A stretch of DNA of 64,000 bases from Actinospineispora acaciae DSM 45401 (lineage in GTDB: Bacteria > Actinomycetota > Actinomycetes > Mycobacteriales > Pseudonocardiaceae): positions 278,616 through 342,615 of the forward strand of contig NZ_JIAI01000009.1 in assembly GCF_000620785.1 (NCBI RefSeq), in the 5' to 3' direction. The notes under the pieces are model-generated. The model was not told the origin of the DNA and searched no databases. It saw only the letters and a list, made by a program, of their open reading frames with translations. The first letter of the stretch is position 1; each line of letters opens with the position of its first letter. This document shows positions 1 to 8,756 of the stretch, piece after piece. Made by a program: the position numbers and the translations under genes.

Positions 1-492
1 TGGACCACCATCCGCAACATCGGCATCGGGCTGTCCATGATGCCGATCATGACGGCCGGCGTGGCGGCGCTGGCGGCCGCGCAGGTCAGCGTGGGCAGCG
101 CGCTGAACAACGTGGTCCAGCGGGTGTCCGCCAGCCTCGGGCTCGCGGTGTTCGGCGGGCTGATCACCGCCCAGCAGGCCCAGTTCATGGCCGACCGAGG
201 CTCGATGATGTCCTCCGGCCCGAACGCCCTGCCCGAGATCGCCGAGGCCGAGCAGCGGGGCCCGGAAGGCCTGCTCCCGTACTACATGCAACTACAGAAG
301 GACGCCACGACGACCGCCTACGCCAACATGTTCATCATGGTGACCGGCCTGTGCGTGGTGGGCGTAGTCCTCGCCTTCCTGCTACGCCACGGCAAGGCCA
401 CCCGCGCCGCCGCCCCACCCCCACCCGAGCCCAAACGCCCCACTCCCACCGTCCCCGCCCCACCCCCCGACCGCACCGAAGTGCACGTCTGA
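1..492 (+). CDS. DHA2-family drug exporter, C-terminal part (cut by window edge)
   Basis: The reading frame is already open at base 1, so this is the C-terminal 163 residues of a 14-helix major facilitator exporter that begins outside the window. It holds the last membrane helices and ends in a Pro/Ala-rich cytoplasmic tail. It is closely similar to the C-terminal part of the complete exporter at 1311-2915; both carry the stretch GLAVFGGLITAQQAQ. The two are therefore paralogues flanking one TetR gene. Family knowledge: proton-driven multidrug or antibiotic efflux (EmrB/QacA type). The substrate cannot be inferred. It converges on the TetR gene across a palindromic spacer. Confidence 0.85.
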   Translation, partial: WTTIRNIGIGLSMMPIMTAGVAALAAAQVSVGSALNNVVQRVSASLGLAVFGGLITAQQAQFMADRGSMMSSGPNALPEIAEAEQRGPEGLLPYYMQLQKDATTTAYANMFIMVTGLCVVGVVLAFLLRHGKATRAAAPPPPEPKRPTPTVPAPPPDRTEVHV

Positions 493-506
493 CCGCCCCG
501 CACAAC

Positions 507-556
507 CACTCCGTACCCGGCACACCTGCTTCAGCGCGTGTGCCGGGTACGAACTG
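507..556. repeat. Dispersed palindrome, family B copy 1
   Basis: A perfect 14-bp inverted repeat has arms at 512-525 and 538-551, reading CGTACCCGGCACAC and its complement, around a 12-nt centre. It lies between convergent genes and could act as a bidirectional terminator. Related elements lie at 17738-17810 and 36000-36074. All share a CGTAC/CGTGTC-then-GCACAC arm and a CTGCAG- or CTTCAG-like centre. Confidence 0.6.
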
Positions 557-566
557 GGTGTACGGG

Positions 567-1142
567 CTAGTCCATGGCGGCGCGCGCGAGCTGGGACATG
601 GAGTGGCCGGCGACCAGGAGGGGGTCGGGGGCGCGGGCGGCGCGGGCGAGGATGAAGGCGCCTTCCAGGACCATGATCATGGTGTATGCCAGGGAGCGGG
701 CCGACTCCGCGTCGGGGACCCACCGGCCGAACCAGTCGGTCCCGGCCTGGACCCACTCGTCGAACACGCGGGCCGTCGCCAGGCGGAGGGGGTCGTTGGT
801 GCTGGCGACCTCCAGCGCGACGGTGGCGATCGGGCAGGCGTCGGCGTAGTCGGTGGCGGCCAGGTTCTCCGCGGCGGTGGCGAACGCGTGCTCGATGGAC
901 TCCAGCGGGTCCGGCACGGACTCCAGCAGTGCGAGTACCAGCCGCCCGTACTCCCGACCGGCCGTCCGGATCGTCTCCTCGGCCAGTTGCTGCTTGCCGC
1001 CGGGGAAGAAGTGGTAGATCGACCCGAACGGCGCCGAGGACTCGGCGGCGATCCGCTTCAGGCCGGTGCTCGCGTAGCCGTTGCGGCGGAACAGCGTCGC
1101 GGCGGTGTCCTGGATCCTGGTCCGAGTGTCCGGCAGTGTCAC
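567..1142 (-). CDS. TetR-family regulator (LmrA/YxaF-like)
   Basis: This is a 191-residue TetR repressor. The N-terminal helix-turn-helix lies in about residues 8-52, with the FRRNGYASTGLKRIA and GSIYHFFPGGK segments typical of the LmrA/YxaF group. The ligand-binding C-terminal half contains a conserved CPIATVALE stretch. It is transcribed divergently from the exporter at 1311, with palindromes in the 168-bp spacer, so it most likely represses that exporter and itself. The paralogous exporter on its other side may also be a target. The ligand is unknown. Confidence 0.88.
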   Translation of the reverse strand: MTLPDTRTRIQDTAATLFRRNGYASTGLKRIAAESSAPFGSIYHFFPGGKQQLAEETIRTAGREYGRLVLALLESVPDPLESIEHAFATAAENLAATDYADACPIATVALEVASTNDPLRLATARVFDEWVQAGTDWFGRWVPDAESARSLAYTMIMVLEGAFILARAARAPDPLLVAGHSMSQLARAAMD

Positions 1143-1192
1143 GTCAATCGCCCCGCTCGTTCGCGCCCGCTAGCCCCGTCGCCACCCTACAT

Positions 1193-1204
1193 TAGAACGA
1201 TCTA
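1193..1204. promoter_or_regulatory. Candidate TetR operator, upstream half-site pair
   Basis: TAGAACGATCTA has 4-bp arms (TAGA/TCTA) around ACGA. It lies 51 bp before the TetR start and resembles the short TAGA-type palindromes bound by LmrA/YxaF-like repressors. Assignment is by position and symmetry only. Confidence 0.45.
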
Positions 1205-1260
1205 TCAAGTGGGTGGACGGCGCGCCCGACCAGCGGGGTCAAGGTGATTTCGGACATACT

Positions 1261-1303
1261 TAGAGAACGCTCAGCAATTAATTTGAGTACCTAACGTTCT
1301 CTA
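1261..1303. promoter_or_regulatory. Candidate TetR operator over the exporter promoter
   Basis: There is a perfect 9-bp inverted repeat, TAGAGAACG at 1261-1269 and CGTTCTCTA at 1295-1303, separated by an AT-rich centre. The right arm ends 7 bases before the GTG codon at 1311, so binding would block the start of transcription of a leaderless or short-leader exporter message. Confidence 0.6.
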
Positions 1304-1310
1304 TGTAACT

Positions 1311-2915
1311 GTGGAGACCATGGCTCGTGAATCCGAGGGGGAGGCACGCTCCGGCGGCTGGGTGCTTCCGCTGATCGTGCTCATCACCGGCATGTTCATG
1401 TCGGTGCTGGACACCAGCATCGTCAACGTCGCGATCCCGCGCATGCAGAGCGCGCTCGGCGCCAGCACCGAGGACATCACCTGGGTGGTCACCGGCTACA
1501 CGCTGGCGCTCGGTGTGGTGGTGCCGCTGTCCGCGTGGCTGGGCAGCCGGATCGGCGTGACCCGGCTCTACCTGGCCTCGCTGCTCGGCTTCACGGTCGC
1601 CTCGGCGCTGTGCGGCATGGCGTGGGACCTGGACAGCATGGTCTTCTTCCGGATCCTGCAGGCCATCCCGGGCGGCATCCTGCCGGTGGTCAGCATGACC
1701 ATGCTGTACCGCATCGTGCCGCCGCAGAAGATCGGCACCGCGATGGGCATGTACGGGCTCGGGGTGGTCTTCGCGCCCGGTGTCGGCCCGACGCTGGGCG
1801 GCTACCTGGTGGAGTACGTGGACTGGCGGCTGATCTTCTACATCAACGTGCCGGTCGGCATCATCGGCGCGATCGCCGCCGCCGTCGTGCTGCCCCGGGT
1901 GCGGCCCACCACCTGGCCCAAGTTCGACTTCTGGGGCTTCCTGTTCATCGCATACGGGCTGTTCGCGCTGCTGCTGGCCACCGACAAGGGCCAGGACTGG
2001 GGCTGGACCAGCTACCCGATCCTGATCCTGATCGTGTCCAGCCTGTTCAGCCTGGCGCTGTTCGTGGTCATCGAGCTGGAGGTGGATGCGCCGCTGCTGG
2101 ACCTGCGGGTGTTCAAGGTCTGGCCGTACGTCAACTCGCTGCTGCTGATCGGCGTTCTCATGATCGGCATGTTCAGCACGCTGTACTACGTCCCGCAGTT
2201 CCTGCAGATCACCCAGGGCATGGAGGCGCTGGACGCCGGCCTGGTGATGATGCCCTCCGCGCTGGTCATGACCGTGATGATGCCGATCGCGGGCAAGCTC
2301 TACGACAAGATCGGACCGCGCTGGCCGGCGGTGATCGGGCTGATCATCACCGGCGTGGGTTCGTACCTGACCGCGCAGATCACCCCCGACCTGCCGCGCG
2401 CGGACCTCATCTGGTGGACGGTGATCCGCAACATCGGGGTCGGCCTGTGCATGATGCCGATCATGACCGGCGGCCTCTCCGCGCTGCCGCCCGTGCTGAC
2501 CAGCGCCGGCAGCGCGATGAACAACGTGATGCAGCGGGTGTCCTCCAGCGTCGGGCTGGCCGTGTTCGGCGGGCTGATCACCGCCCAGCAGGCCCAGCTG
2601 CTCGGCGACTGGGGCTCGCAGATGGACCCGGCCCAGTCGGAGCGCCTCGGCAAGGCCGCCGAGCAGGGCTCGAAGGGCCTGCTGCCGATCTACCAGGAGC
2701 TGCAGAAGCACATCGTGACCACCACCTACGCCAACGTGTTCCTGGCGGTGACCGGGCTGTGCCTGCTCGGCCTGGTGCTGGCGTTCATGCTCCGCTCCGG
2801 CCCGGCCAGGCCCGCCGCCGGCCCGCCACCCGCCCCGGCCCGCCCGGCCCAGCCCGCCCGGGAAGCCAGCCGCACCACCGCACCCGAGCAGGAGCCCGTC
2901 CCAGCCCGCACCTAA
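1311..2915 (+). CDS. DHA2-family MFS drug exporter
   Basis: This 534-residue, 14-helix major facilitator exporter carries the DHA2 signature LDTSIVNVAIPRMQ in helix 1 and an antiporter-type motif near residue 155 (GVVFAPGVGPTLGGYL). The last roughly 40 residues are a Pro/Ala-rich tail. It acts in the cytoplasmic membrane, probably exporting a toxic compound by proton antiport. Start choice: GTG 1311 (leaderless) or ATG 1320; neither has a well-spaced ribosome site, so the start is uncertain by three codons. It is a paralogue of the truncated exporter at 1-492 and is probably controlled by the divergent TetR. Confidence 0.9.
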   Translation: METMARESEGEARSGGWVLPLIVLITGMFMSVLDTSIVNVAIPRMQSALGASTEDITWVVTGYTLALGVVVPLSAWLGSRIGVTRLYLASLLGFTVASALCGMAWDLDSMVFFRILQAIPGGILPVVSMTMLYRIVPPQKIGTAMGMYGLGVVFAPGVGPTLGGYLVEYVDWRLIFYINVPVGIIGAIAAAVVLPRVRPTTWPKFDFWGFLFIAYGLFALLLATDKGQDWGWTSYPILILIVSSLFSLALFVVIELEVDAPLLDLRVFKVWPYVNSLLLIGVLMIGMFSTLYYVPQFLQITQGMEALDAGLVMMPSALVMTVMMPIAGKLYDKIGPRWPAVIGLIITGVGSYLTAQITPDLPRADLIWWTVIRNIGVGLCMMPIMTGGLSALPPVLTSAGSAMNNVMQRVSSSVGLAVFGGLITAQQAQLLGDWGSQMDPAQSERLGKAAEQGSKGLLPIYQELQKHIVTTTYANVFLAVTGLCLLGLVLAFMLRSGPARPAAGPPPAPARPAQPAREASRTTAPEQEPVPART

Positions 2916-2928
2916 CCGCGGTCAGCCC

Positions 2929-4431
2929 TCAGCGCTGGCGGGAGGCCAGGAAGTGGGCGATGTCGGCGGTGGCGGGGTAGAGGTTGCGGTAGTGGTGGTA
3001 GTAGTGGGCGTACTCGTCGGTGGCCGAGGGGGTTGGGCGGACGGTTGTCGACGGCGGGTTCCAGGCGGCGGCGTCGGGGCGTGAGCCCGTCGCGACGGCG
3101 GCCAGCAGGGCGTCGCCGAGGGCCGCGCCGATGGTCTCGGTGGGTACGAGCTGCTCCTGGCCGGTGACGTCGCTGACGATCTGGGTCCACAGCCCGCCCT
3201 GGGTGCCGCCGCCGACGGCCACCAGCCTGCGGGCGCCATCGGACGGCATGGTCTCCAGGTTGTGCCGCACGCCGTAGGCGATGCCCTCCAGGGTGGCGCG
3301 GTAGATCTCGCCGACGCCGTGGCGGGTGGTCAGCCCGGCGAGCACGCCGCGCGCGTCCGGGTCGAACAGGGGGGTGCGCTCGCCGGCGAAGTACGGCAGC
3401 AACAGCAGCCCGTTCCCGCCGACCGGGGCCTTCGCCGCCTCCGCGACCAGGTCCGCGAACTCACCACCGACCAGCCCGCGCAGCCAGTCCGTGATCAGCC
3501 CGGAGGTGGCCATCCCGGCGGCCATCGAGTAGCTGCCCGGCCACACGCCCCGGGTGGTCCACAGCGCGGGGTGTGGCGCCGGCTCGGCCAGCACCTGGAT
3601 CAGGAACATCGTGCTGCCGTACATGACCATGGTGTCGCCGGGCTCGGTGACGCCCACGCTGGTCGCCTCGGCCCAGGCGTCCACCGTGCCCGCCGTGACC
3701 GGCAGCCCCGCCGGCAGCCCCGTCTCGGCGGCCGCCGTGCCCGTGACCGTCCCGACCACCTCGGTCGGCCAGGCCAGCCTCGGCAGCTCGATGCCGGGCG
3801 CCACTCGCGCCGCCCAGTCATACGCCCAGCCGGCCGCGCGCAGGTCGTACATCGGGTCGCACTGGCTGGCGGAGTGGTGGTCCAGCACGTACTCGCCGGT
3901 CAGTTTGTGCACGAGGTAGGAGCTGGCCATCAGGAACAGCCTGGTCTTCTCGTACACCTCCGGCTCGTGGCGGGCCAGCCAGCGCCACTTCGGCCCGACC
4001 GCCTGCGAGGACAGCGGCGTCCCGGCCCTGGCCAGGATGGCGTCCGCGCCCAGCTCCTCGGTCAGCTCGTCGATCTCCCGGGTGGCGCGGGTGTCCACGC
4101 CGTAGAGGATCGCCGGGCGCAGCGGCCGGCCGTCGGCGTCGGCGGGCAGCAGCACCGGCCCGATGCCGCTGACCGCCAGCCCGGCCAGCGAGCGCCCGTC
4201 GGCGGCGGCCACCAGCTCGCGGCTCAGCGCCAGGAAGTCCGCCCACCAGACGCTCTCCGCGTCGTGCTCCACCCAGCCGGGGTGGGGGTACGACGTCCGG
4301 TGGGGTGGGCGGGGCTCCTGGGGTAAACACGGCCGCGACGCCCTGGCCAGCACCTCACCGCTGGGCGAGACCAGTACGCCCTTGGAGCTGGCCGTGCCGA
4401 TGTCGATGCCGACCAGCAGGCTGTCAGCCAC
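2929..4431 (-). CDS. FGGY-family carbohydrate kinase
   Basis: A 500-residue ATP-dependent sugar kinase of the FGGY (xylulokinase/fuculokinase) family. The N-terminal ATPase motif is GIDIGTASSKGVL at about residues 8-20. A sugar-side loop GTVDAWAEA and the adenosine-binding VAVGGGTQGGLW in the C-terminal half are visible. It phosphorylates a ketose, probably the product of the isomerase just upstream; its start overlaps the isomerase stop by 8 nt, so the two are translationally coupled. The exact sugar (fuculose, ribulose or xylulose type) cannot be told from sequence alone. It is likely repressed by the LacI protein at 6012 through the operator at 5942-5957. Confidence 0.9.
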   Translation of the reverse strand: MADSLLVGIDIGTASSKGVLVSPSGEVLARASRPCLPQEPRPPHRTSYPHPGWVEHDAESVWWADFLALSRELVAAADGRSLAGLAVSGIGPVLLPADADGRPLRPAILYGVDTRATREIDELTEELGADAILARAGTPLSSQAVGPKWRWLARHEPEVYEKTRLFLMASSYLVHKLTGEYVLDHHSASQCDPMYDLRAAGWAYDWAARVAPGIELPRLAWPTEVVGTVTGTAAAETGLPAGLPVTAGTVDAWAEATSVGVTEPGDTMVMYGSTMFLIQVLAEPAPHPALWTTRGVWPGSYSMAAGMATSGLITDWLRGLVGGEFADLVAEAAKAPVGGNGLLLLPYFAGERTPLFDPDARGVLAGLTTRHGVGEIYRATLEGIAYGVRHNLETMPSDGARRLVAVGGGTQGGLWTQIVSDVTGQEQLVPTETIGAALGDALLAAVATGSRPDAAAWNPPSTTVRPTPSATDEYAHYYHHYRNLYPATADIAHFLASRQR

Positions 4432-5851
4432 GTGACCACTCGTCGAGCCGCACGCCGAGCAGGTCGGCCACCGCGCGCATCTCGGCGCGGCGGTCGCCGG
4501 GCACGGCGTGGATGTGGTTGGCGCCGAACCGGGACAGGAACCGCTCGGCCGGCACGTCCAGCCGGGCGAACGCGTGCGGCCACTCCGGCGTGGACTGGTT
4601 GACCAGCTCCCGGGTCGTCGCGTCGTCGTAGGTCTCGAACTCGCCGAGCATCAGCTGCAGCCGGTACTCGCCGTTCTCCCTGGTTAACCGGCCCAACGTC
4701 ATCTGTCCCGGCGCCGCGATGTGCTGCACGGACGCGCCACCGGCCGGGAAGAAGAACACCTCGGGGTAGAAGTTCACCCTGGCCAGGTTGGCGGCGGGGT
4801 CGTCGCTGCGCGCGGCGTACCAGGTGGCGTGCTGGCCGGAGTTGCACAGGTCCCAGATGTCGCGGTCGGCGTGGTAGTGCCGGACGTCGGCGAACAGCGC
4901 CGGGTCGCCGGAGACCTTGTGCATGAGCTGCATGGTCAGCGCGCCGTCCATGTCCGCCTCGGTGGCGGTGATGTGTACGGGCTTGGGGCCGTTCCAGTCG
5001 TACGGGTCGTTCAGGAACGCCTCGGTGACGTCCATCGTCGCGAAGTGCTCGGTCAGCTCGGGCTGGCCCTTGATCCCGGAGAAGTCCAGCTTGCGCTCGG
5101 CGATGATCTCGCGGATGGCCAGGTAGCTGCGGATCTGCCGTTCCAGCAGCTCCGGGGTGAGCTTGTTGCCGTCGTAGTGCACCCCGGCGGCGTGCTGCTC
5201 GATCCACTCGCGGGCCTTGGCCGCCTCGCCGGCGTCCGCCTTCTCCGCGCGCAGCACCAGCTCGTACTGGTCGATCTCCTCCACGTCGATGCCGAAGCGG
5301 CGCATCCACTCGTCGGTGTTCGCCACCGTGGTGTTCATGCCCATCGGCCGCCCACCGAACCGCCCGAACGTGGACCCGCGCAGCGACGCCACGGCGGCAG
5401 CCGCCCGCGCGTGCGCCCCGGCCGCCTCGACCAGCCCGGCGCCGCCATCAGCACTGTCGGGCGCGCCCCACAGCCGGGTGTGTTTCCGCCCGATCTGGTC
5501 CAGCGCCCCGCCGGCGGCCAGCATGCCGACCAGGCCGGGCTCGGTGGGGTCGGTGCTGGCCACCAGGATCAGCGGGCTCCGGGTGGCGTCGGCGGCCAGC
5601 ATGGTGAAGTGCGGGAACGCCCACACCGCGTAGTAGAAGATCGTGACGTCCACGCCGGCGGCGGCCACCTCGCGGGCCACCGAGCCGGCCAGGTCGTTGC
5701 GGGAGACCAGGTCGGAGCCGACCACCACCTCGTGCCCGGCGGCCCGCAGCGACTCGACCAGGCCGGCCTGCTTGGCGGCGATGAACTCGGCGTTGCGGGC
5801 GTGCACGTGATCGCGGCCGTCGGAGATACTGATCACGCCAATGCGGGCCAC
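4424..5851 (-). CDS. L-fucose/L-arabinose isomerase-family protein
   Basis: A 475-residue aldose-ketose isomerase of the fucose/arabinose isomerase fold. The N-terminal Rossmann-like domain begins ARIGVISISDGRD. The C-terminal domain has the metal and substrate region around FGANHIHAVPGD, and the central domain has EADMDGALTMQLM, consistent with Mn2+-dependent isomerases. It acts in the cytoplasm before the FGGY kinase in the same operon. The 8-nt overlap with the kinase and the LacI operator 90 bp upstream point to a sugar-inducible isomerase-kinase pair. The substrate is inferred to be a pentose or deoxyhexose, unproven. Confidence 0.82.
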   Translation of the reverse strand: MARIGVISISDGRDHVHARNAEFIAAKQAGLVESLRAAGHEVVVGSDLVSRNDLAGSVAREVAAAGVDVTIFYYAVWAFPHFTMLAADATRSPLILVASTDPTEPGLVGMLAAGGALDQIGRKHTRLWGAPDSADGGAGLVEAAGAHARAAAAVASLRGSTFGRFGGRPMGMNTTVANTDEWMRRFGIDVEEIDQYELVLRAEKADAGEAAKAREWIEQHAAGVHYDGNKLTPELLERQIRSYLAIREIIAERKLDFSGIKGQPELTEHFATMDVTEAFLNDPYDWNGPKPVHITATEADMDGALTMQLMHKVSGDPALFADVRHYHADRDIWDLCNSGQHATWYAARSDDPAANLARVNFYPEVFFFPAGGASVQHIAAPGQMTLGRLTRENGEYRLQLMLGEFETYDDATTRELVNQSTPEWPHAFARLDVPAERFLSRFGANHIHAVPGDRRAEMRAVADLLGVRLDEWSRG

Positions 5852-5941
5852 GGCCCCTCCTTAGCATCCGGTCCGGTTCCGGTCGGCGAGGCAACAGCAA
5901 CCTCGACCGGCCGCGGCGCCGCGCTCTCAGAGCCACCCTGC

Positions 5942-5957
5942 GAGTAATCGATTACTC
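5942..5957. promoter_or_regulatory. LacI-family operator (perfect 16-bp palindrome)
   Basis: GAGTAATCGATTACTC is a perfect palindrome with the central CG step usual for LacI-family sites. It sits between the isomerase-kinase operon and the divergent lacI-type gene. A copy with two mismatches is found at 17659-17674, before the ABC sugar importer. Confidence 0.85.
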
Positions 5958-6011
5958 AAGACGTTATTGTTCCTACTGAACAGTGTCAATAGGCGGTCAA
6001 GGGGTGTCGAG

Positions 6012-7001
6012 ATGGCGACCATCAGCGACGTGGCCGCGCTGGCCAGGGTCTCGGTGGCCACCGTGTCCCGGGCGCTGAACGGCAAGGAGTCGGTGGACCC
6101 GCAGCTGGTCGCGCGGGTGCGCAAGGCGGCGGCCGAGCTCGGCTACCACCCCAACGGCCTGGCCCGGAGTTTGCGCAAGCGGCGCACCGCCGTGCTCGCG
6201 CTGATCATCTCCGACGTGGAGAACCCGTTCTTCACCGCGATCGCGCGCGGCGTCGAGGACGTCGCGCTGACCGCCGGCTACTCCGTGGTGCTGTGCAACT
6301 CCGACGAGAAGCTGGACAAGGAGAGCCGCTACCTCGACGTCGCGGTGGAGGAGCGGGTGGCCGGCGTGGTGATCTCGCCGACCGGGGAGTCCACCAGCGT
6401 CGAGGTGCTGCGCAGGCGGGGCACGCCGGTGGTGGCGGTGGACCGCCCGCTGGACGACGTCGACCAGGTGCTGGTGAACACCCGGCTGGCCGCGCAGGAG
6501 GCGACCGCGCACCTGGTGGCGGCCGGCTACCGCCGCATCGCCTGCGTGACCGGCCCGCCCGGCATCCGCACCGCCGACGACAGGCTGGCCGGCTACCGCG
6601 ACGCGCTGGCGGCGGCCGGGATGGCGGCCGATCCGGGCCTGGTGCGCCGCGCGGAGTACCGCGCCGAGGGCGCCGAGCGGGCCACGGCGGAGCTGTTGCG
6701 GACGGCCGGTGTGGTGGACGGGCTGCTGGTGGCCAACAGCGCGCAGGCGGTCGGCTCGCTGGAGGCGCTGCGGACCGCCGGCCGCCGGCTGGGCACCGAC
6801 GTGGGGGTGGTCGCCTTCGACGACGCGCCGTGGGCGACGCTGATCGACCCGCCGCTCACCGTGGTCGCCCAGCCCGCCTACGAGCTCGGCGCCGTCGCCG
6901 CCAGGCTGCTGCTGGACCGCATCGAAGGCGACGCTCACCAGGTCACCGTCCGCACCCTCGACGCCCGGCTCATCGAACGCGGCAGCAGCCGTCGAAACTG
7001 A
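6012..7001 (+). CDS. LacI-family transcriptional regulator
   Basis: A 329-residue LacI/PurR-type repressor. The helix-turn-helix and hinge are at residues 1-60 (MATISDVAALARVSVATVSRAL, then YHPNGLARSL), followed by a periplasmic-binding-like effector domain. ATG 6012 is chosen because MATISDVA is the canonical LacI start and an AAGGGG lies about 7 bases upstream; an earlier in-frame ATG at 5967 would add a non-conserved extension. It is divergent from the isomerase-kinase operon with one perfect palindrome between them. It probably also controls the importer at 13.9-17.6 kb, whose promoter carries the same site. Confidence 0.92.
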   Translation: MATISDVAALARVSVATVSRALNGKESVDPQLVARVRKAAAELGYHPNGLARSLRKRRTAVLALIISDVENPFFTAIARGVEDVALTAGYSVVLCNSDEKLDKESRYLDVAVEERVAGVVISPTGESTSVEVLRRRGTPVVAVDRPLDDVDQVLVNTRLAAQEATAHLVAAGYRRIACVTGPPGIRTADDRLAGYRDALAAAGMAADPGLVRRAEYRAEGAERATAELLRTAGVVDGLLVANSAQAVGSLEALRTAGRRLGTDVGVVAFDDAPWATLIDPPLTVVAQPAYELGAVAARLLLDRIEGDAHQVTVRTLDARLIERGSSRRN

Positions 7002-7330
7002 CCCGTTCAAAGAATGCGTGATCCTGGCAGCTCGCCCGATAATGAGTCAAGCGTACTCGTCGGTTATGGCACCTGGGAGTTACCCGGGGTGCCCGGTTGG
7101 CCCATTACGCAGTGACCCCGGGTGCGACCGCTCGTCACTCATTCGATAGATAGGGACGAGGCGGCCGCGCTGCTATATTGGCTTTCGTCCGGCCGGCCCA
7201 TTCAGCCCACAACTCCCACACGGGCACAGCTCGGCGATCAGTTCACTTAAATAAGTTCAGCGAACATGAATCATGTGCGTACTCGCGTGCGCGCACGGCC
7301 CCTGCGTGCCCGGATTGAAAGGTGTGAATC
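7002..7330. promoter_or_regulatory. Leader/promoter region of the 2-methylisoborneol operon
   Basis: No gene is seen in these 329 bp. A TATATT at 7174-7179 is a possible -10 element. An AT-rich palindrome, ACTTA-AA-TAAGT at 7245-7256, may be an operator. GAAAGGTG about 7 bases before the GTG at 7331 is the ribosome site of the first shell gene. The low-GC patches contrast with the surrounding sequence. Confidence 0.4.
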
Positions 7331-8755
7331 GTGACCGACGTGCTGGAGCCCGGAACCGAGGTCGAGGAAGAACGGTCGAGGCAGAGCCTGAGTACGGCCG
7401 CCGCGCGCAATTTGGCGACCACCACAAAGTCAGTGCCCCAAATGCAGGGCATCACCTCGCGTTGGCTTTTGCGCAAGTTGCCCTGGGTCGAGGCGACCGG
7501 TGGGACGTATCGGGTGAACCGGCGGTTGAGCTATGCCCTCGGCGACGGGCGGTTGACGTTCACGAACGTCGGCGACGACGTCCGCGTCGTGCCGGGTGAG
7601 CTGCGCGAGCTGCCGATGCTGCGCACGTTCGACGCCGACGACTCCGACGAGGTGCTGGCCGCCCTGGCGGACCGCTGCGAGCAGCGCGAGTTCCGGCCCG
7701 GCGACGTCATCGTCGAGTTCGGCCACCAGGCCGACGCGCTCTACCTGATCGCGCACGGCAAGATCAGTAAGACGGGTGTCGGCAAGTACGGGGAGAGCAC
7801 CACGCTCGGCGTGGTGGCCGACGGCGACTACTTCGGCGACCGCGAGATCGCCACCGAGGACGGCATCTGGGAGTTCACCGCCAAGGCCGTGACCAGGTGC
7901 ATCGTGCTCAGCCTCGGCAAGGAGCGGTTCGACGAGTTCGTCGGCAACGCCGAGTCGCTGCGCGAGCACCTTGACCGGGTGCGCTCCGAGGACGGGCCGG
8001 CCCGCAACGAGCACGGTGAGGCCGAGATCGACCTGTCGTCCGGCCACGCCGGCGAGCCGGACCTTCCCGGCACGTTCGTGGACTACGAGCTGGCGCCCAG
8101 GGAGTACGAGCTGAGCGTGGCGCAGACCGTGCTGCGGGTGCACACCCGGGTGGCGGACCTCTACAACGAGCCGATGAACCAGCTCGAACAGCAGCTGCGG
8201 CTGACCGTGGAGGCGCTGCGCGAGCGCCAGGAGCACGAGATGGTCAACAACAGCGAGTTCGGCCTGCTGCACAACGCGGACCTGAGCATGCGCATCCCCA
8301 CTCGCGCCGGCGCGCCCACTCCCGACGACTTCGACGAGCTCCTTTCCATGGTGTGGAAGGAACCGGCATTCTTCCTGGCCCACCCCCGGGTGATCGCCGC
8401 GTTCGGGCGGGAATGCACCAAACGCGGTGTCTACCCCAGTGGCGTCGATTTCGGCGGCCACAAGATACCGGCCTGGCGGGACATCCCGATCTTCCCGTGC
8501 AACAAGATCCCGGTGAGCGACGCGCGTACCAGCTCGGTCATGCTGGTGCGGGCCGGCGAGCAGAACCAGGGCGTGGTCGGCCTGCACCAGACGGGAATTC
8601 CGGACGAGTACCAGCCGGGGCTCTCGGTGCGGTTCATGGGCATCAGCGAGAAGGCAATCATGTCGTATCTGGTCAGCGCCTACTATTCGGCGGCGATCCT
8701 GGTCCCGGATGCGCTTGCGGTGCTCGAGGATGTCGAGATCGGCCGCGAAGACTAA
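7331..8755 (+). CDS. Family 2B encapsulin shell protein 1 (EshA-like, cyclic-nucleotide-binding-fold insert)
   Basis: A 474-residue shell protein. An N-terminal arm and first part of the HK97 fold (about 1-90) are followed by an inserted cyclic-nucleotide-binding-like domain (about 95-215) and then the rest of the HK97 fold (about 235-474). Such Family 2B encapsulins form protein cages around 2-methylisoborneol synthase in Streptomyces. It is the first gene of a four-gene operon with the terpene enzymes. The phosphate-binding loop of the inserted domain reads YFGDREIATEDGIWEF, with Trp where cAMP-binding proteins normally have the phosphate-contacting Arg, so canonical cNMP binding is doubtful. 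The GTG start has a well-placed GAAAGGTG. Confidence 0.92.
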   Translation: MTDVLEPGTEVEEERSRQSLSTAAARNLATTTKSVPQMQGITSRWLLRKLPWVEATGGTYRVNRRLSYALGDGRLTFTNVGDDVRVVPGELRELPMLRTFDADDSDEVLAALADRCEQREFRPGDVIVEFGHQADALYLIAHGKISKTGVGKYGESTTLGVVADGDYFGDREIATEDGIWEFTAKAVTRCIVLSLGKERFDEFVGNAESLREHLDRVRSEDGPARNEHGEAEIDLSSGHAGEPDLPGTFVDYELAPREYELSVAQTVLRVHTRVADLYNEPMNQLEQQLRLTVEALRERQEHEMVNNSEFGLLHNADLSMRIPTRAGAPTPDDFDELLSMVWKEPAFFLAHPRVIAAFGRECTKRGVYPSGVDFGGHKIPAWRDIPIFPCNKIPVSDARTSSVMLVRAGEQNQGVVGLHQTGIPDEYQPGLSVRFMGISEKAIMSYLVSAYYSAAILVPDALAVLEDVEIGRED

Positions 8756-8756
8756 G

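Noticed and set aside
1..492. Pseudogene interpretation of the first exporter
   Set aside because: The frame is open from base 1 to a normal stop; it is simply cut by the window edge.
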